This document shows positions 53,560-64,000 of a stretch of 64,000 bases of DNA, one piece after another (position 1 is the first letter of the stretch; each line of letters starts with the position of its first letter). The position numbers were made by a program, and so were the translations under genes. Source of the stretch: Hetaerina americana (taxonomy: Eukaryota > Arthropoda > Insecta > Odonata > Calopterygidae); assembly GCA_022747635.1 (NCBI GenBank), contig JAKTNV010000003.1:16089086-16153085 (forward strand), read 5' to 3'. Under the pieces are notes generated by a model. It worked only from the letters and a program-made list of their open reading frames with translations, searched no databases and had not been told where the DNA came from.

Positions 53560-56497
53560 TAAACTGTATTCAAAAATAGAATTTTGTTGAGGTAAGATAA
53601 AAGCTGATGCTTAACTGATATTCCATTATTTTTCTTCATTTCTCCCTTTTCTCATCATTATGCCAACTGCCATGTGATTTTAATTATAAAAAACACATCC
53701 CAAAGTACTTTTTGCCATATTTTGATCATATAGTATTCCTATTGTGTAGTATTATATAGTATTCCTGCTGTCCATAGTAAATTCTGCTGGTGCAAAAGTT
53801 TAACCTACGATTTTTATAATCTACAAGAACATATATGTTACAATAGTCTCTCCCAAGTCAGAATCATCTCTGCACCTTCTGTTTCACCCCAATTCCCTGT
53901 TTCACCCTTCTACATATATTAATTCCTAAAAATGAAGATTTAATTAAGATCAAGATCGCAAAAAATGTCTTTAATATGAAAGTATCAAGCCCAAATCCCA
54001 TTTTGAAAAATCAGGTAGCAAAATGACTTAAATGAGTAAGCATGAGAATAAATAAAAATTGAGGACAAGAAAGAGTAAGTTTCAATCATAAAACTGCTGT
54101 GTACACAAAAAAGTGCACAAGATTGACTAAAGGAAATGATTGTAGGCGTTAGAAGAAAATACTTGATGGTGATAGTAGATTGGAATCCATTTAAGGGTAA
54201 ATGGTACGATTCTATCTTACTCTACCTAATGCAATCATTTTGGGTTCTACTAATTCTGCAAGTTAAAGCTGTCTTAAACTCTATATAATGCAAATAACAA
54301 TACATATAACGTTTCCACAAATATTTGTAAGGATTTTAAAAAATGTTTGTACCTTCATGCTTCTAGTAAAAAAATTCGAGTTAGGTCTCATTTTCAATGA
54401 AAGCAATTTACCTACTTTCAATAATTAAAATATGAAATAAGCCAACAGATGGGACTCGAACAAAATTGAGAATAAATAATTAACCCAAAATATATTTATG
54501 TTCTTGTGTCTCTTGCTAGTAAAAAAAACTGAAGAATAAAACCTTTTTGAACGCAATTTTTTGCTCATTTTATCGGCATTTTATGATTTGTATTTATGAC
54601 GTCACCGCTACCGACGACGTAATTTGCGGTTCTATATAGGTATTATTATTACGACTTTTATCAATGAAACAATTAAATGTGAGAAGTATTAACCTGAAGC
54701 GGGCTTCACTCTTTAAAATGTTTGCAGTCAAATTTTTAAAATGTCATCTCACGCGAGCAATAATTGAATGCATGTACAGTTTTTCTAAAAAATGGCTAAA
54801 AGGATTTTAACGAAATTTCGTATCTTCATGTTTTTGGACATTAGACATTTATTAAGCTGACCTCGTTTTAGGAAATATCATTTGTGGGCCAAAAGTGCCA
54901 CAAAATGCTTATAAAATATGAAATCAGAACTACGGTTGGGTACCTTCGTTTCGCTTCATACCATATACCTCCTGCACTGTCACATGTTAATGTTTCCAGA
55001 GATTTTTCGAATGTTGTTGTTTTTTTTCATTTTGAACAAAAAGTACTGTTATAACAAGAGTTTTCAAAAGTTTGAGGAAAAACTTTCCGAGTTATTATTC
55101 AAATGAGCGGAGAAAACGTTTCAAATTTGTAGCTAAGGTTAATATTGAATTACATAAAAAAGTATTAAGTTGAATAAAGCAATTAAAAGTTCTTGAAAAC
55201 ATATTGTCACATCCTAAATTGCAGGTCATTCTGGTGAATTTTATCTTAACAATCGGCCTAGGAATTACAAGTGCGATGAAATAGTTTATTGTGAATCAAT
55301 AATTTTCGGGTGCGGGACGGGTTTCAACTGGGTCCTCTTTTCGGTAAAACTCATTGGTGATGTATATTAGCAATCACTGGAAAACTCTTTACGTCTTTTT
55401 TTGCCAAATATATAATTTGAGGTGTATTCTTGTAGGTCTAATTCGCTAAGGAATATCGTGAAAGATACTAATTTTTAATAGAATGCAACATGCTGATACA
55501 TTTTGGTTAAGGATTTTGAAGAAATGAGGAGAACCTGCCCTTTTTTGGCGCGCTAAAACGATGTCGCTTAGTTTGGACAAATGGAAAGTACATAAAAGAA
55601 GCCTGAATGATTGGAATCGCAAATTATTGACCTGATGGACGCGAGACACCTTTGAGTAACCATGGTAACTGCCGCCCCAAAACAACTTTATAGGCAGCCG
55701 ACGCTGTGATGTCTACATAGCATCACTTACTCAGTGGACTTAAAGCTGTATTAGTCTGCAGAGTACTAAGAGTTTAATCCTCGAGGATTCGGAAGTAAGA
55801 TCACATAACATGCTGGGCTGATTTATCGGTAAAATCGATATCAATGTAACGGAAATTACCACTAAGTATCTTTCAAGAAACACTAAGTATCTTTTAAGAC
55901 AATAGCGTGTCGTTCAGAAAGACACGGACCAGGACGCCCTCAGTTTGATTTAAGTGTGCGCATGCAATATTCTTAAATAATAATAACCTCATTTTATTCA
56001 AGCAAATGACTCCATTTCATCGTATGCATGCCGCACATCCAATTGTTTACTACTCAAATGTTTTTGAAGCCTCCTTGCATACCGTAGATACAATAGACTG
56101 GTCAATTCCTTTCCGTCGTTGAACAATTCTTTTTTTGTTATCTTTACAATTCTCGGGTATTATGGGTAGTTTGGAATTACAATAGCATGTGCTGTTCTTA
56201 ATAGGGGAAAAATAATTAGATCATCAAAATTTCTAAATATTACAGAAAGAGAAATATGAATGGATTAAGTTAAGACATTTGTGCTTAGAAAAACCTGACC
56301 CTTCTTCACAAACTTAAAATTCTAGATAGAAAATTAATTCCACAATGCATTAACAGGTCTATAGCATAAATATGTATGCTTGTACTAATTTTCAAATTAT
56401 TCAAACAGTTAACTCATGCTTTTAAGATTATGTTTCATTTTCTTACAGGTAATTTTTTTTAGGTAAATCAGGACATAAGTTATGAAATTATTTACAG
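53560..56497. other. Intergenic region with possible promoter elements
   Basis: AT-rich, without convincing coding exons. Holds a full CRE palindrome at 54,597-54,604 and, on the minus strand, a TATAAAG at 55,692-55,686 in a locally CpG-richer stretch (55,640-55,720). Confidence 0.4.
54597..54604. promoter_or_regulatory. CRE palindrome TGACGTCA with a nearby TATA-like box
   Basis: TGACGTCA (54,597-54,604), followed by a second half-site GACGTAAT and a TATA-like CTATATAGG near 54,631-54,639 on the plus strand. Spacing suits a CREB/ATF-responsive core promoter for plus-strand transcription, possibly of the EF-hand gene, whose first visible exon is 1.9 kb further. Motif evidence only. Confidence 0.35.
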
Positions 56498-56603
56498 ACC
56501 AATCGAGCTCCGAAGACGCGAAGGCAGAGTGCAATAACTCATTCAACAAAATAACTAGTGCCTACAGAACGCGTGGACTGACCTTCCTGCTGGATCTCGG
56601 AAG
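56498..56603 (+). CDS. Candidate exon of a calcyphosin-like EF-hand gene (upstream exon)
   Basis: 106 bp; acceptor ATTATTTACAG, donor AAG|GTGACT. Only one frame is open: QSSSEDAKAECNNSFNKITS then AYRTRGLTFLLDLGR. It needs one base from an earlier exon and leaves two bases (AG). Those combine with the single leading base of the exon at 63,590 to give Arg. The joined product GLTFLLDLGRKLDVRSENRI has the helix-loop order of calcyphosin-type proteins (GLxGLxRxFRxLDxDGSxxL). No earlier exon found. Confidence 0.55.
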
Positions 56604-57099
56604 GTGACTTTTTCGTTTACTGTAACTTATTTTGGTAGTGAGCTTCATCAATCGGTGGCCCCGGATAAATTGTTTTACGTTAACTTTACAACTTTAAAAA
56701 CAAACTATCATATTTTTATTGTGTGCAATTAAAAATTTTAAAGTTGACATGGAAAATAAGGAAAAATATTCTTCAAATATTTTTCATGATTTCCTAAAGA
56801 ATTTTGTGATTCTTGAAGTTTGATTATATTCTCAATCAAATCATTGATTCCAGCACACTCGTTCAACCAAAGACTTATCTTTTTAGGATTGTGACCTAAG
56901 TGCAGTTTTTCTTGCATTGGTTACGTTGGTGTTTAATTTCTCGTGCTTGCAGAATAAAAACGAAATATGTTAAGCGCAAACACGAAGAAAAAAATTTAAA
57001 AAAAGGGGCATGTAAAAGCCAGATGAAGTTATCCTGTATAACTTTGTCGCCGCAATTAATCTTACATTATATTACTTTTGGGCTTAGAAATTAGAAAGG

Positions 57100-57310
57100 G
57101 CCAACCTTGCTGGCTCATCGTCTTTATTGTACAATTCTTCTACATAGACACTTTTTCAACCTCTCTTGAATCTTCTCTGGCTCAACTAATATTTTTCCTG
57201 ACTTATCTTTGATTGTTATCACAGATTTTCCGCGCTCACTTCGTAACAGTATTTTAACATTCCTGTATAGCGCACCAATCTCACCCTGTCTTCTGTTACA
57301 TGTGGATAAT
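57100..57310 (-). mobile_element. Non-LTR retroelement linker fragment
   Basis: On the minus strand reads RQGEIGALYRNVKILLRSER and then VITIKDKSGKILVEPEKIQE, a typical segment preceding the reverse transcriptase of arthropod non-LTR elements. Related to the fragment at 36,914-37,096. Confidence 0.6.
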
Positions 57311-60300
57311 GTAAATTACCATTAATGGACAGACGATTAGAATTAGACTGGCGATTTTTTTGTCTTATCGAGTAAAGAAACTGAAATTTGGAAATTTTCT
57401 ACAGATTAGATTTCAAAATCTAATATTGGGAATCATATCGGTAATATGCCCCTTATATTTAAGCAACTACAATCTAGGCCCGTACCATCCGCAATCCCTA
57501 CACATCATATCTTCGTCCGACCCCATGAGGGCAAACTTCGATCTGACTCCATGGCACACGTACCTCATTTCGGGGTATGATAACCCATTTACTTAATCAA
57601 ATTGATCAAATACTCCTTTTCAATGTTGCGGGTAAAACAGTGTCTTCTCAGAGCCCTTTACTGAATGAATTAATATTTAACCTTGTCTTTAATTCGAATG
57701 AGGAGGCCATACGTATCCAATAAGTCAATAATGAAAATACAACAAGCTAAAGGCGTTAAATTTGAATGAATTCGAAAACTTTGGGAAAGTGTCGCAACTA
57801 ACTAGTGAAAATAAACATGACTATTTTCTTTAGTTATCATTTGAGTTTATAAAACGCCATTATATTTTAAGAACTCCGTATTTAGTAGTGCGATAATTCT
57901 AAAGCGCAATAATGAATACTCCAAAACCAAATTTTTAATCTGGCCATTCTCACTCCATCCCGGAAGAAGATGTTATCCAGGGCAATGATCCCATAGTTTA
58001 TCCGATTGAGTTGAGGCGCGAAATGATATATTAGCCGCCTGAGCACCCGTCAGCCGAATGGGATCTACAACTTTTACTACTGTCATTGATTGCCACATTG
58101 GTCAAAGTAAATTGTACTCGAAATACTGTTCGTGTCAGTCAGACTTTTTAGGAGAATGAAGCGAACATTTTTTTCGTGCATTTCATAACCGTTACTGGAC
58201 AGGCAAAAGAAAACATCTTAGAGTAAAAAATAGAGGGGTTATACGTATAGCGTATTGCAACACTTTGATTCAATAAGGTTACACATTTCCCTTCTAAACA
58301 GACGATCGTACCACTAATCCGGGCGAGAGCACGAGCAATGGCAGATCAAAATCCAGTGCGAGGCGAAGGGTGAATACATTTTCCTCACTAAACCTTTTTT
58401 CCACCTTACATTACTTATCCTCTTACGAGAAAATCATATTCTACGTGCGATGATTGGCTGACTTCTGCATGTTTTTGGGATTGACTGCGATCGTCGGGTT
58501 GAATGATTTATTTCACTTGATTGTTTATGTCGATGACTAGATACCTTCATAAACGAATAAAATATATTTACAGAAATTTATTATTGATACTCATACAAGA
58601 ATAATTAAATTAAATTTACAGCTCTCATAAAATCGAGAAATAAATATACATTAAATGAAATTATCATCCCTGATACAAAAGGTATTCAAAGAAAGTATGC
58701 TTTTATGAAAATAAACATTTCAATCCTACCTTACAGTACTAGCCAACTATTACACAATTAATTTTTCCTTCGAAAACTTAAAAAATATCTCTCTAAAATA
58801 AATTTTAATACTCACGGTAAATCTATTGTTATCAATCCTTCTGAGTTGCACACAACCCTTTCCACTGTAAGTAGAAAATTCCTTCGGAGAATTAAAAATT
58901 CACTTTCTAGATACATTTTCCAATACATCTACGGTTACGACTCATCTATTTTATCCCAAGAGCAACGGGCGATGTGTGCATATGTTAGAGCCTAAACCTA
59001 TTACATAAAAGATTATTTTACTTTCAAATCTACCATCAATATTTTAAACACAAAATATATCCATCTAAATACAATCATTGTAGCCCATTACTTACTCATA
59101 CATAAGCCTCACTCTTATTTTTTTCTCTAATCTCACGAATAGCCGTGGTCATGTGGTTAACAAGTAACTGATGAGATGAGGAATAGAAGTGCACCCAGTT
59201 TTTTACAAATTTGGTTGCTTAGCAAAATATATATTGAAATTGACGACTTCATTTATTTCGTAAGGAAAGAAACACAAGTTTTACCCTCCAGAATTCACTT
59301 TTTAATTTAACAGTTAATTATAAGCATTCTGAGATTTTTGGGGAGTTCTATTTTTTATTTACCTTATGTGAGAATTTTCAAATTTTTGCTATTTCCTTTA
59401 AGGTTATTTGAAATCACCTCTAAATTACATAGCAATCTCCAATACTTCGAATACATTACGCGGGAAAGTCATAATTCGATTCAAGGAATTTAGCGAGAAT
59501 TTTAGAGACTCGTGGCATAAGAAGAATAGGATTAAAAAATAAAAGCACAAGCAAAACTTTCGTGAATAGTATAGTTAGTGGCGTCATTAAAGGTATCTAC
59601 GTAAGCTTTTTAGGCAGAAAATCTCTTGTGCAAGCTATACACGTGAGGTGGCTTCTCGAACAAGGTCAGAGATAATTGCTATTACGAGAAAAACGACAAA
59701 TGCAAAACCTTAGGCGATGCCTATGGTAGCTGGTGGCCTCCGATCCTGAGATAATTTCCCGGTACCTGCATAAAGACGAGACGCACCGCCAGATTTCAAA
59801 ACGCATCGGCATCTTTTGAAACTCCGGTCTTCATTTTATCTCATACTTTATCAAAAGAATTTGCGCGTAATAATTCAAGGTGACAACAAATCAGTTAGAT
59901 ATGGAGAGATAAATAGAGAGAGAGGTCGCAGTGTCTTATTGGTTGTGGACTCGAGTAACCGATGAGTTTTTGTGGCAACAGTATAGGGGTAGGAATCGCA
60001 GTGTACTTACGTCGTAAGATCACGCACCAATTTTCGATAACTTTGGTGCAGGTAATTTTATCCAAACACGTATTGTTTATGGACCAAAATATTAGAAAAC
60101 ACATTATTCTTCAATTTGATGGTATCTTTCATCCAAGATCAATGTTTAAATATTTAATTCGCAGCGAAGTACATAGTACGACAGAAAACTTCGGAAGTTG
60201 TGAACAAAAGAATTAAAATAACAAACAGATAATACTGTCTCAGATCTGACCACTTTAGGCGAAGTTTTCGTATCAGCATTCCTACGAGAAAATGTATCAT

Positions 60301-60470
60301 CCCGACAAACCAAAAGTACAAAATACTAATAATCGCAGGCCCAAGTGTTTCTTTATCAGTTCCAAACTTCAGGGAGATTACATAAAAGGCTGAAAACGCG
60401 AGGCCCTACTCGTATTTACTCATACCTGGCTCCGTAAGGTAACTCTTTCCAGGGATGAATAACTGATCGC

Positions 60471-60583
60471 AGCACTTTTCCACTTGATAAAATTTTTTTA
60501 TTTTACGACCGGGTTTCGATTTATTATGTAATACATCGAAACCCAGTCGTAAAATAAAATATTTTATCACGAGGAAAAGTGCT
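60471..60583. repeat. Foldback palindrome, ~50-bp arms (MITE-like)
   Basis: Left arm begins AGCACTTTTCCACTTGATAA and the right arm ends TTATCACGAGGAAAAGTGCT; the inner parts ACGACCGGGTTTCGAT and ATCGAAACCCAGTCGT also pair. About four or five mismatches in total, ~13-nt loop. No coding capacity. Confidence 0.85.
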
Positions 60584-61490
60584 ACTATCATTTATTTATT
60601 ATGTTCGACTTCCACCACATCACGCCTGAAGCTACTCAATTTTTTGTTTCCAGTGAGTCCCATAGGTACTTATATTTTAAACTGGAAGCATTAATTCATA
60701 CCATTTAGTACCATAATTAATCTAAACATTGTCTCCGTATATAGAGTTAAGCACAGTGATGATAAATGAGTGTTCTAAAAATTGAGGAGGAGGACTTCCT
60801 ACCAACATATGGTAATGCCCTATGAACTTTCTTCAACCAATCCTCAGCTATCTGGGGCAAAGAGGTCACGGAAGCTGGGCACACGGGCCTGCATTTCTCG
60901 GAGTGACTTCAAGGGCTTCCACCATCAGAGCGTCGAGTGTTTGTTCCGTTTCACATGAGAACGAAATAATTGTGGGTTCACTTTAGAGGTATTTTCTTAA
61001 CTGAAATGGCTTAAAAGGTTGGCAGACCCTACCTTAACTGCATTTGCCAATTTTTCTCGGAATAACCCAATCGAAGCAAATGCTGTTATTACTGTTGGTA
61101 GTCTACCTGTTAAGGTAGGTTTTGGATGGACACAGCATGTATGAAACGGTAAAACGATACATTTACATTTTAATAGTTCGATGTAAAGGCCAAAATGTGC
61201 TGTTTTCGGACTAATACTGAATAAATAAATAAATAAATTTCCTCACCTCTATTAACAACATACATCCTGACACCCGGCACTATGAACAGCTCCTCTTTAA
61301 TGCCGTGTACTTCCTCCCTACTTTTATAACGTTCAAATGTCATTATATTTTCATAATCGGACATATAATATATTTAGAATTAGGAATTTATCAATTTTTT
61401 CATTAACATCATTAAATCTTGTTTTCAACTAACATAATATGTTTGCTTATAAAACTGATAATTCCAGGTTTGACTTTCTGGAACTTACTC

Positions 61491-61670
61491 ATTACGGAAA
61501 GAAAAATTACAGCTTTGTTAATGCCACTTAATGTTTTAATCTTACCAACTGGGTTTCAATGCATGGTATAATTTTTACAAAGACGAAGATAATACTATGT
61601 ATATAAAACCCTGGTCGTACGATTAGAACATTAAGTGGAATTAACAAAGCTGCCATTTTACTTTCCGTAA
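61491..61670. repeat. MITE with ~45-bp inverted ends
   Basis: TTACGGAAAGAAAAATTACA...GCCACTTAATGTT at the left is the inverted match of AACATTAAGTGGAATTAACA...TTACTTTCCGTAA at the right, separated by ~90 bp of unique DNA. About 180 bp in all. The ends contain AGCTTTGTTAATGCC and GGAATTAACAAAGCT. Likely a non-autonomous DNA transposon; target duplication not determined. Confidence 0.85.
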
Positions 61671-61879
61671 TTTTTGCCAATCCTCAATCATTTGAGATTA
61701 ATGGCTCCCAAACACAACGCCCAGGTCCTACTATAATAATTTTATACAAAAAGTGACAATGATATACTCTTCCTTCCTATACCTAAGTAAATTCAAAAAC
61801 AACCATATGCACATGACAAGAGGCTACGTTTTACGAAATACTCGAAATATTTAATAAAAGAAATAGTATCAAAGCAGAG

Positions 61880-61955
61880 GTGTATTAAGAACACCATATC
61901 CTATATTCATAAGTATGGCCTGTGTATTAAGAACACCATATCCTACATTCATTCA
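61880..61955. repeat. 42-bp tandem duplication
   Basis: GTGTATTAAGAACACCATAT begins at 61,880 and again at 61,922, with one substitution in the following bases (CCTATATTC versus CCTACATTC). The second unit is truncated. Confidence 0.85.
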
Positions 61956-63589
61956 AAAGGACAATTCGGTGTAAATATGAATTGCGAAATTATAGACCAA
62001 AAAGGCACGCCTGCTCAAATAGGTGGCATATTTTCATTCTCTTATTTCATTTTAAGCTATTCCTTTTATTTTATGAAAGCCAGAATAAAACAAGTATTAT
62101 GTGGATATGTTTTTCGTTAATATTGACGGAGCCGCGTTTGAATTCTTAGCGCTCAAACTCGAGTCTATATCAGTTTGAAAACTACCTTCTTCGTTTGGGG
62201 GAATAAGACACCATATATGTACACGTACACATTTTGAAATTTTTCTGCAATTGATTTTACGAATATTTTCTAAAATCACTTGCGAATAGACTATTTCAAA
62301 CAATGGATAGGGTTTCCTATTTGAGGGCCTGAAATTATGTTTATCAGCAATAGGTTACCTATTATATGGGAACATTATTTCGAAACGCATCGTGTTATTA
62401 CTGGTGTGTATTCACCCCATGTCACACACCCTAGCGGCTGCTTGCAGGGCACATAAATAAATAAAATAAATCATTTGAAAAATCATGAAAAAATTAGTAC
62501 TTCGTTCTGATTTTTATCGGGCATACCATACAATATTTCTAACGAGGGCCTGCAAGGTGTCGCCTAAAATGCTCAGGTACGTATCTGTCCTTCACTTCAG
62601 AGTAACCTGCTACGAACTCCCCCCTTCGAATTCCTTCACTTAAGTACAGGTATATAACAAAAAATTTTTGGAAGGTCTAGGAAATAACTGAGCCAATTTG
62701 TATTATTCACTGCCCAAAAATAATAAACATGTTAAATTGTCAAACAATAAAATCTGAACTTCCGTTTGACGTTCGGTTATGCAGAAATGGTGCTGTACGT
62801 GGTACAGTAACTCCAATTAAGGGAGACAATTCTGCGCTAATCGGTGAAACAATTGCAAATATGTCGTGCCCGTTAATGTTTGCACCGTCCGGGTGAATAT
62901 GCTTTTATTACTCCATAGGTAATCATTTCCCTCGAAGAAGTGACAGTAACGTGGTGAAATTCAGCAAGAGATGCGGTAAATGGCATTAGAAAAGACGATG
63001 AGATGGCTCTGAAGAAATGAGTGGCTCGCTTGAAGAGATCTAATTAGTCACTAACTGTCAGAAGTGAAACCTTGATAAGTGAAGGATTGTTGAATAAGGA
63101 GCAAAATATACTATAGAGCGTAAAGCAATTGATTGCCACTTGGCAAAAGACTTCGCCGATTGTTTCCTGCCCTCCGACCCTTTCTTTCCCAAGCACTATG
63201 ATCAAATACGTAAGCATAACATAAACATAAAAACCTTATCGTACGCTAAGAATATTTCCCATCTCATCGTCCAGAGTTAGAGTACCATCCATATCGGCAT
63301 ATTAACGATCAACGACATAATATGAAAGCTATCGATATACTCCTGCTATATCGTCATATTGCCCAGCCTTCTTTAATTACCGGCATGAATAATACCTAGG
63401 GGTAGAGTCTTGGGTAATTATGAAATGGTTTTTCCAAAATGTATACCTAAAGCGCTAAATGACCGCAAGGGCGTATGAAAACAACCAAATCAATACTAAC
63501 AATAAGATCATGAAATACAGCAAAGAGATAAAGTTGCTAGTACGCCACTAAGAGTAACATATTGTCCCGTTACTCCAAAGGTGCCTCAG

Positions 63590-63755
63590 AAAGTTGGATG
63601 TGCGGAGTGAAAACCGAATATCAAGAAAAGACTTCATATCTACAATGAAAGATATAGAATTGTTAAATGAAACGGAAGCGGAGGAGATTTTATCAGAGAT
63701 GGATATTGAGGATACGGGCTACATCCATGTGGATGATTTTATAACTAAATCAAGG
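63590..63755 (+). CDS. EF-hand exon (calcyphosin-like)
   Basis: 166 bp; acceptor GTGCCTCAG, donor AGG|GTAAGA. Encodes KLDVRSENRISRKDFISTMK, then NETEAEEILSEMDIEDTGYI and HVDDFITKSR. Two 12-residue loops with EF-hand spacing are visible, DVRSENRISRKD and DIEDTGYIHVDD, 24 residues apart. Both lack some Ca2+ ligands (positions 3 and 5 of the first are R and E; position 5 of the second is T), so calcium binding may be weak. Cytosolic Ca2+-sensor-type protein by family. The gene continues to the right of the window. Confidence 0.75.
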
Positions 63756-63796
63756 GTAAGAAAATGTCGTTACTTTATTTCAAACAGCGGCAAACA

Positions 63797-63980
63797 AATG
63801 GGAGGCTTGGTGGTCTAGTGGGTTGAGCGTTGGATTACAGACCAGAGGGTTTCGGTTTCATATCGGGCAATCCCTCTAGATACTGCAAACTTCACATTAA
63901 CTGCCTAATTTTCTGGGTACCTGACATTCCTGAAAACCAAATTTGGAACATGGGAAAGAACTGCCCCCCCCCCCCCATGC
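63797..63980 (+). mobile_element. SINE with tRNA-like head and poly(C) stretch
   Basis: Head: A-box TGGTCTAGTGGGTTGAGCG and B-box GGTTTCGGTTTCATATC; then an AT-richer body and a C14 run at about 63,963-63,976. It starts ~40 bp after the EF-hand exon donor, in the next intron. Confidence 0.6.
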
Positions 63981-64000
63981 GTGAACTTCGCACGCGCCGC

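Larger units (their letters stand above)
56604..63589. other. Probable intron of the EF-hand gene
   Basis: About 7 kb between the two exons if they are adjacent. Contains a retroelement fragment (57,100-57,310), two foldback palindromes and a 42-bp duplication. Two further stretches look exon-like (58,302-58,369 and 62,922-62,980), but neither keeps phase with both neighbours, so I left them out. Confidence 0.4.

Noticed and set aside
57476..57582. Minus-strand 33-codon frame with MRYVCHGVRSKFALMGSDED and CRDCGWYG
   Set aside because: Too short, no acceptor/donor pair, and next to a retroelement fragment; not enough to call an exon.
58302..58369. Exon-like segment with acceptor TTCTAAACAG and donor GTGAAT encoding MADQNPVRGEG
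   Set aside because: Two frames are open and neither joins in phase with the exon at 56,498-56,603; linking it to 63,590 alone would drop the EF-hand's first helix.
60840..60960. Coding-looking, GC-richer minus-strand stretch (ETEQTLDALMVEALEVTPRN)
   Set aside because: Stops in all three frames after 30-odd codons, no matching splice sites, and no family recognised; perhaps an old repeat.
62922..62980. Possible exon NHFPRRSDSNVVKFSKRC with acceptor CCATAG
   Set aside because: Its exit phase would put a stop in the EF-hand exon, and no partner exon was found.
1..64000. CRISPR arrays, bacterial operons, rRNA genes
   Set aside because: None seen: no regularly spaced repeats, no clustered ORFs, no rRNA-like conserved blocks. 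The sequence is nuclear animal DNA.

Overview
The window is a piece of an AT-rich, intron-rich, transposon-laden animal genome, most likely an insect or another arthropod. The arguments are: one large multi-exon housekeeping gene with small exons and kilobase introns; several mariner (DD34D) families at different ages; a Penelope-like element; a fossil non-LTR retroelement; several tRNA-headed SINEs; and a MADF/BESS-like C-terminus typical of arthropod gene families. Nothing is bacterial: there are no operons and no ribosome-binding sites. I cannot name the species.

Region 1 (116-40,413, minus strand) is the 5' and central part of ECM29 (proteasome adapter and scaffold; human ECPAS/KIAA0368). 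I could place 26 coding exons whose splice sites and phases all agree. They encode about the first 1,529 residues; the last few hundred lie beyond the left edge. All repeats between 1 and 40 kb are intronic. They include two nearly identical, apparently intact 1,320-bp mariners (20,699-22,018 and 34,398-35,717); a third copy whose 3' end has been replaced by an inverted copy of its 5' end (12,878-14,198); a foldback tRNA-SINE insertion with a 13-bp target duplication into which a different, internally deleted mariner has jumped (32,974-34,236); a SINE with a 12-bp target duplication (17,675-17,980); a Penelope-derived fragment with a hammerhead-like core; and older mariner relics.

Region 2 (40.4-56 kb) starts with the ECM29 5' flank. 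It then holds a decayed Penelope-like element with inverted terminal copies carrying hammerhead-like cores (41.6-43.35 kb), the last two exons of a second minus-strand gene (44,266-47,248; MADF/BESS-like C-terminus), a long near-perfect hairpin in that gene's intron (45,281-45,463), a mariner relic, and a fossil non-LTR retrotransposon (about 49.6-52.7 kb) interrupted by a SINE with a 16-bp target duplication.

Region 3 (56.5 kb to the end) holds two exons on the plus strand (56,498-56,603 and 63,590-63,755). Joined in phase they give a calcyphosin-like EF-hand protein. Between them lie two foldback (MITE-like) palindromes, a retroelement fragment and plain AT-rich DNA. A SINE follows the second exon at the window edge.

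The genes share no obvious pathway. The main biological interest is the layered transposon history: nested insertions with readable target duplications, a possibly still active mariner family with a structurally rearranged sibling, and ribozyme-like retroelement ends.
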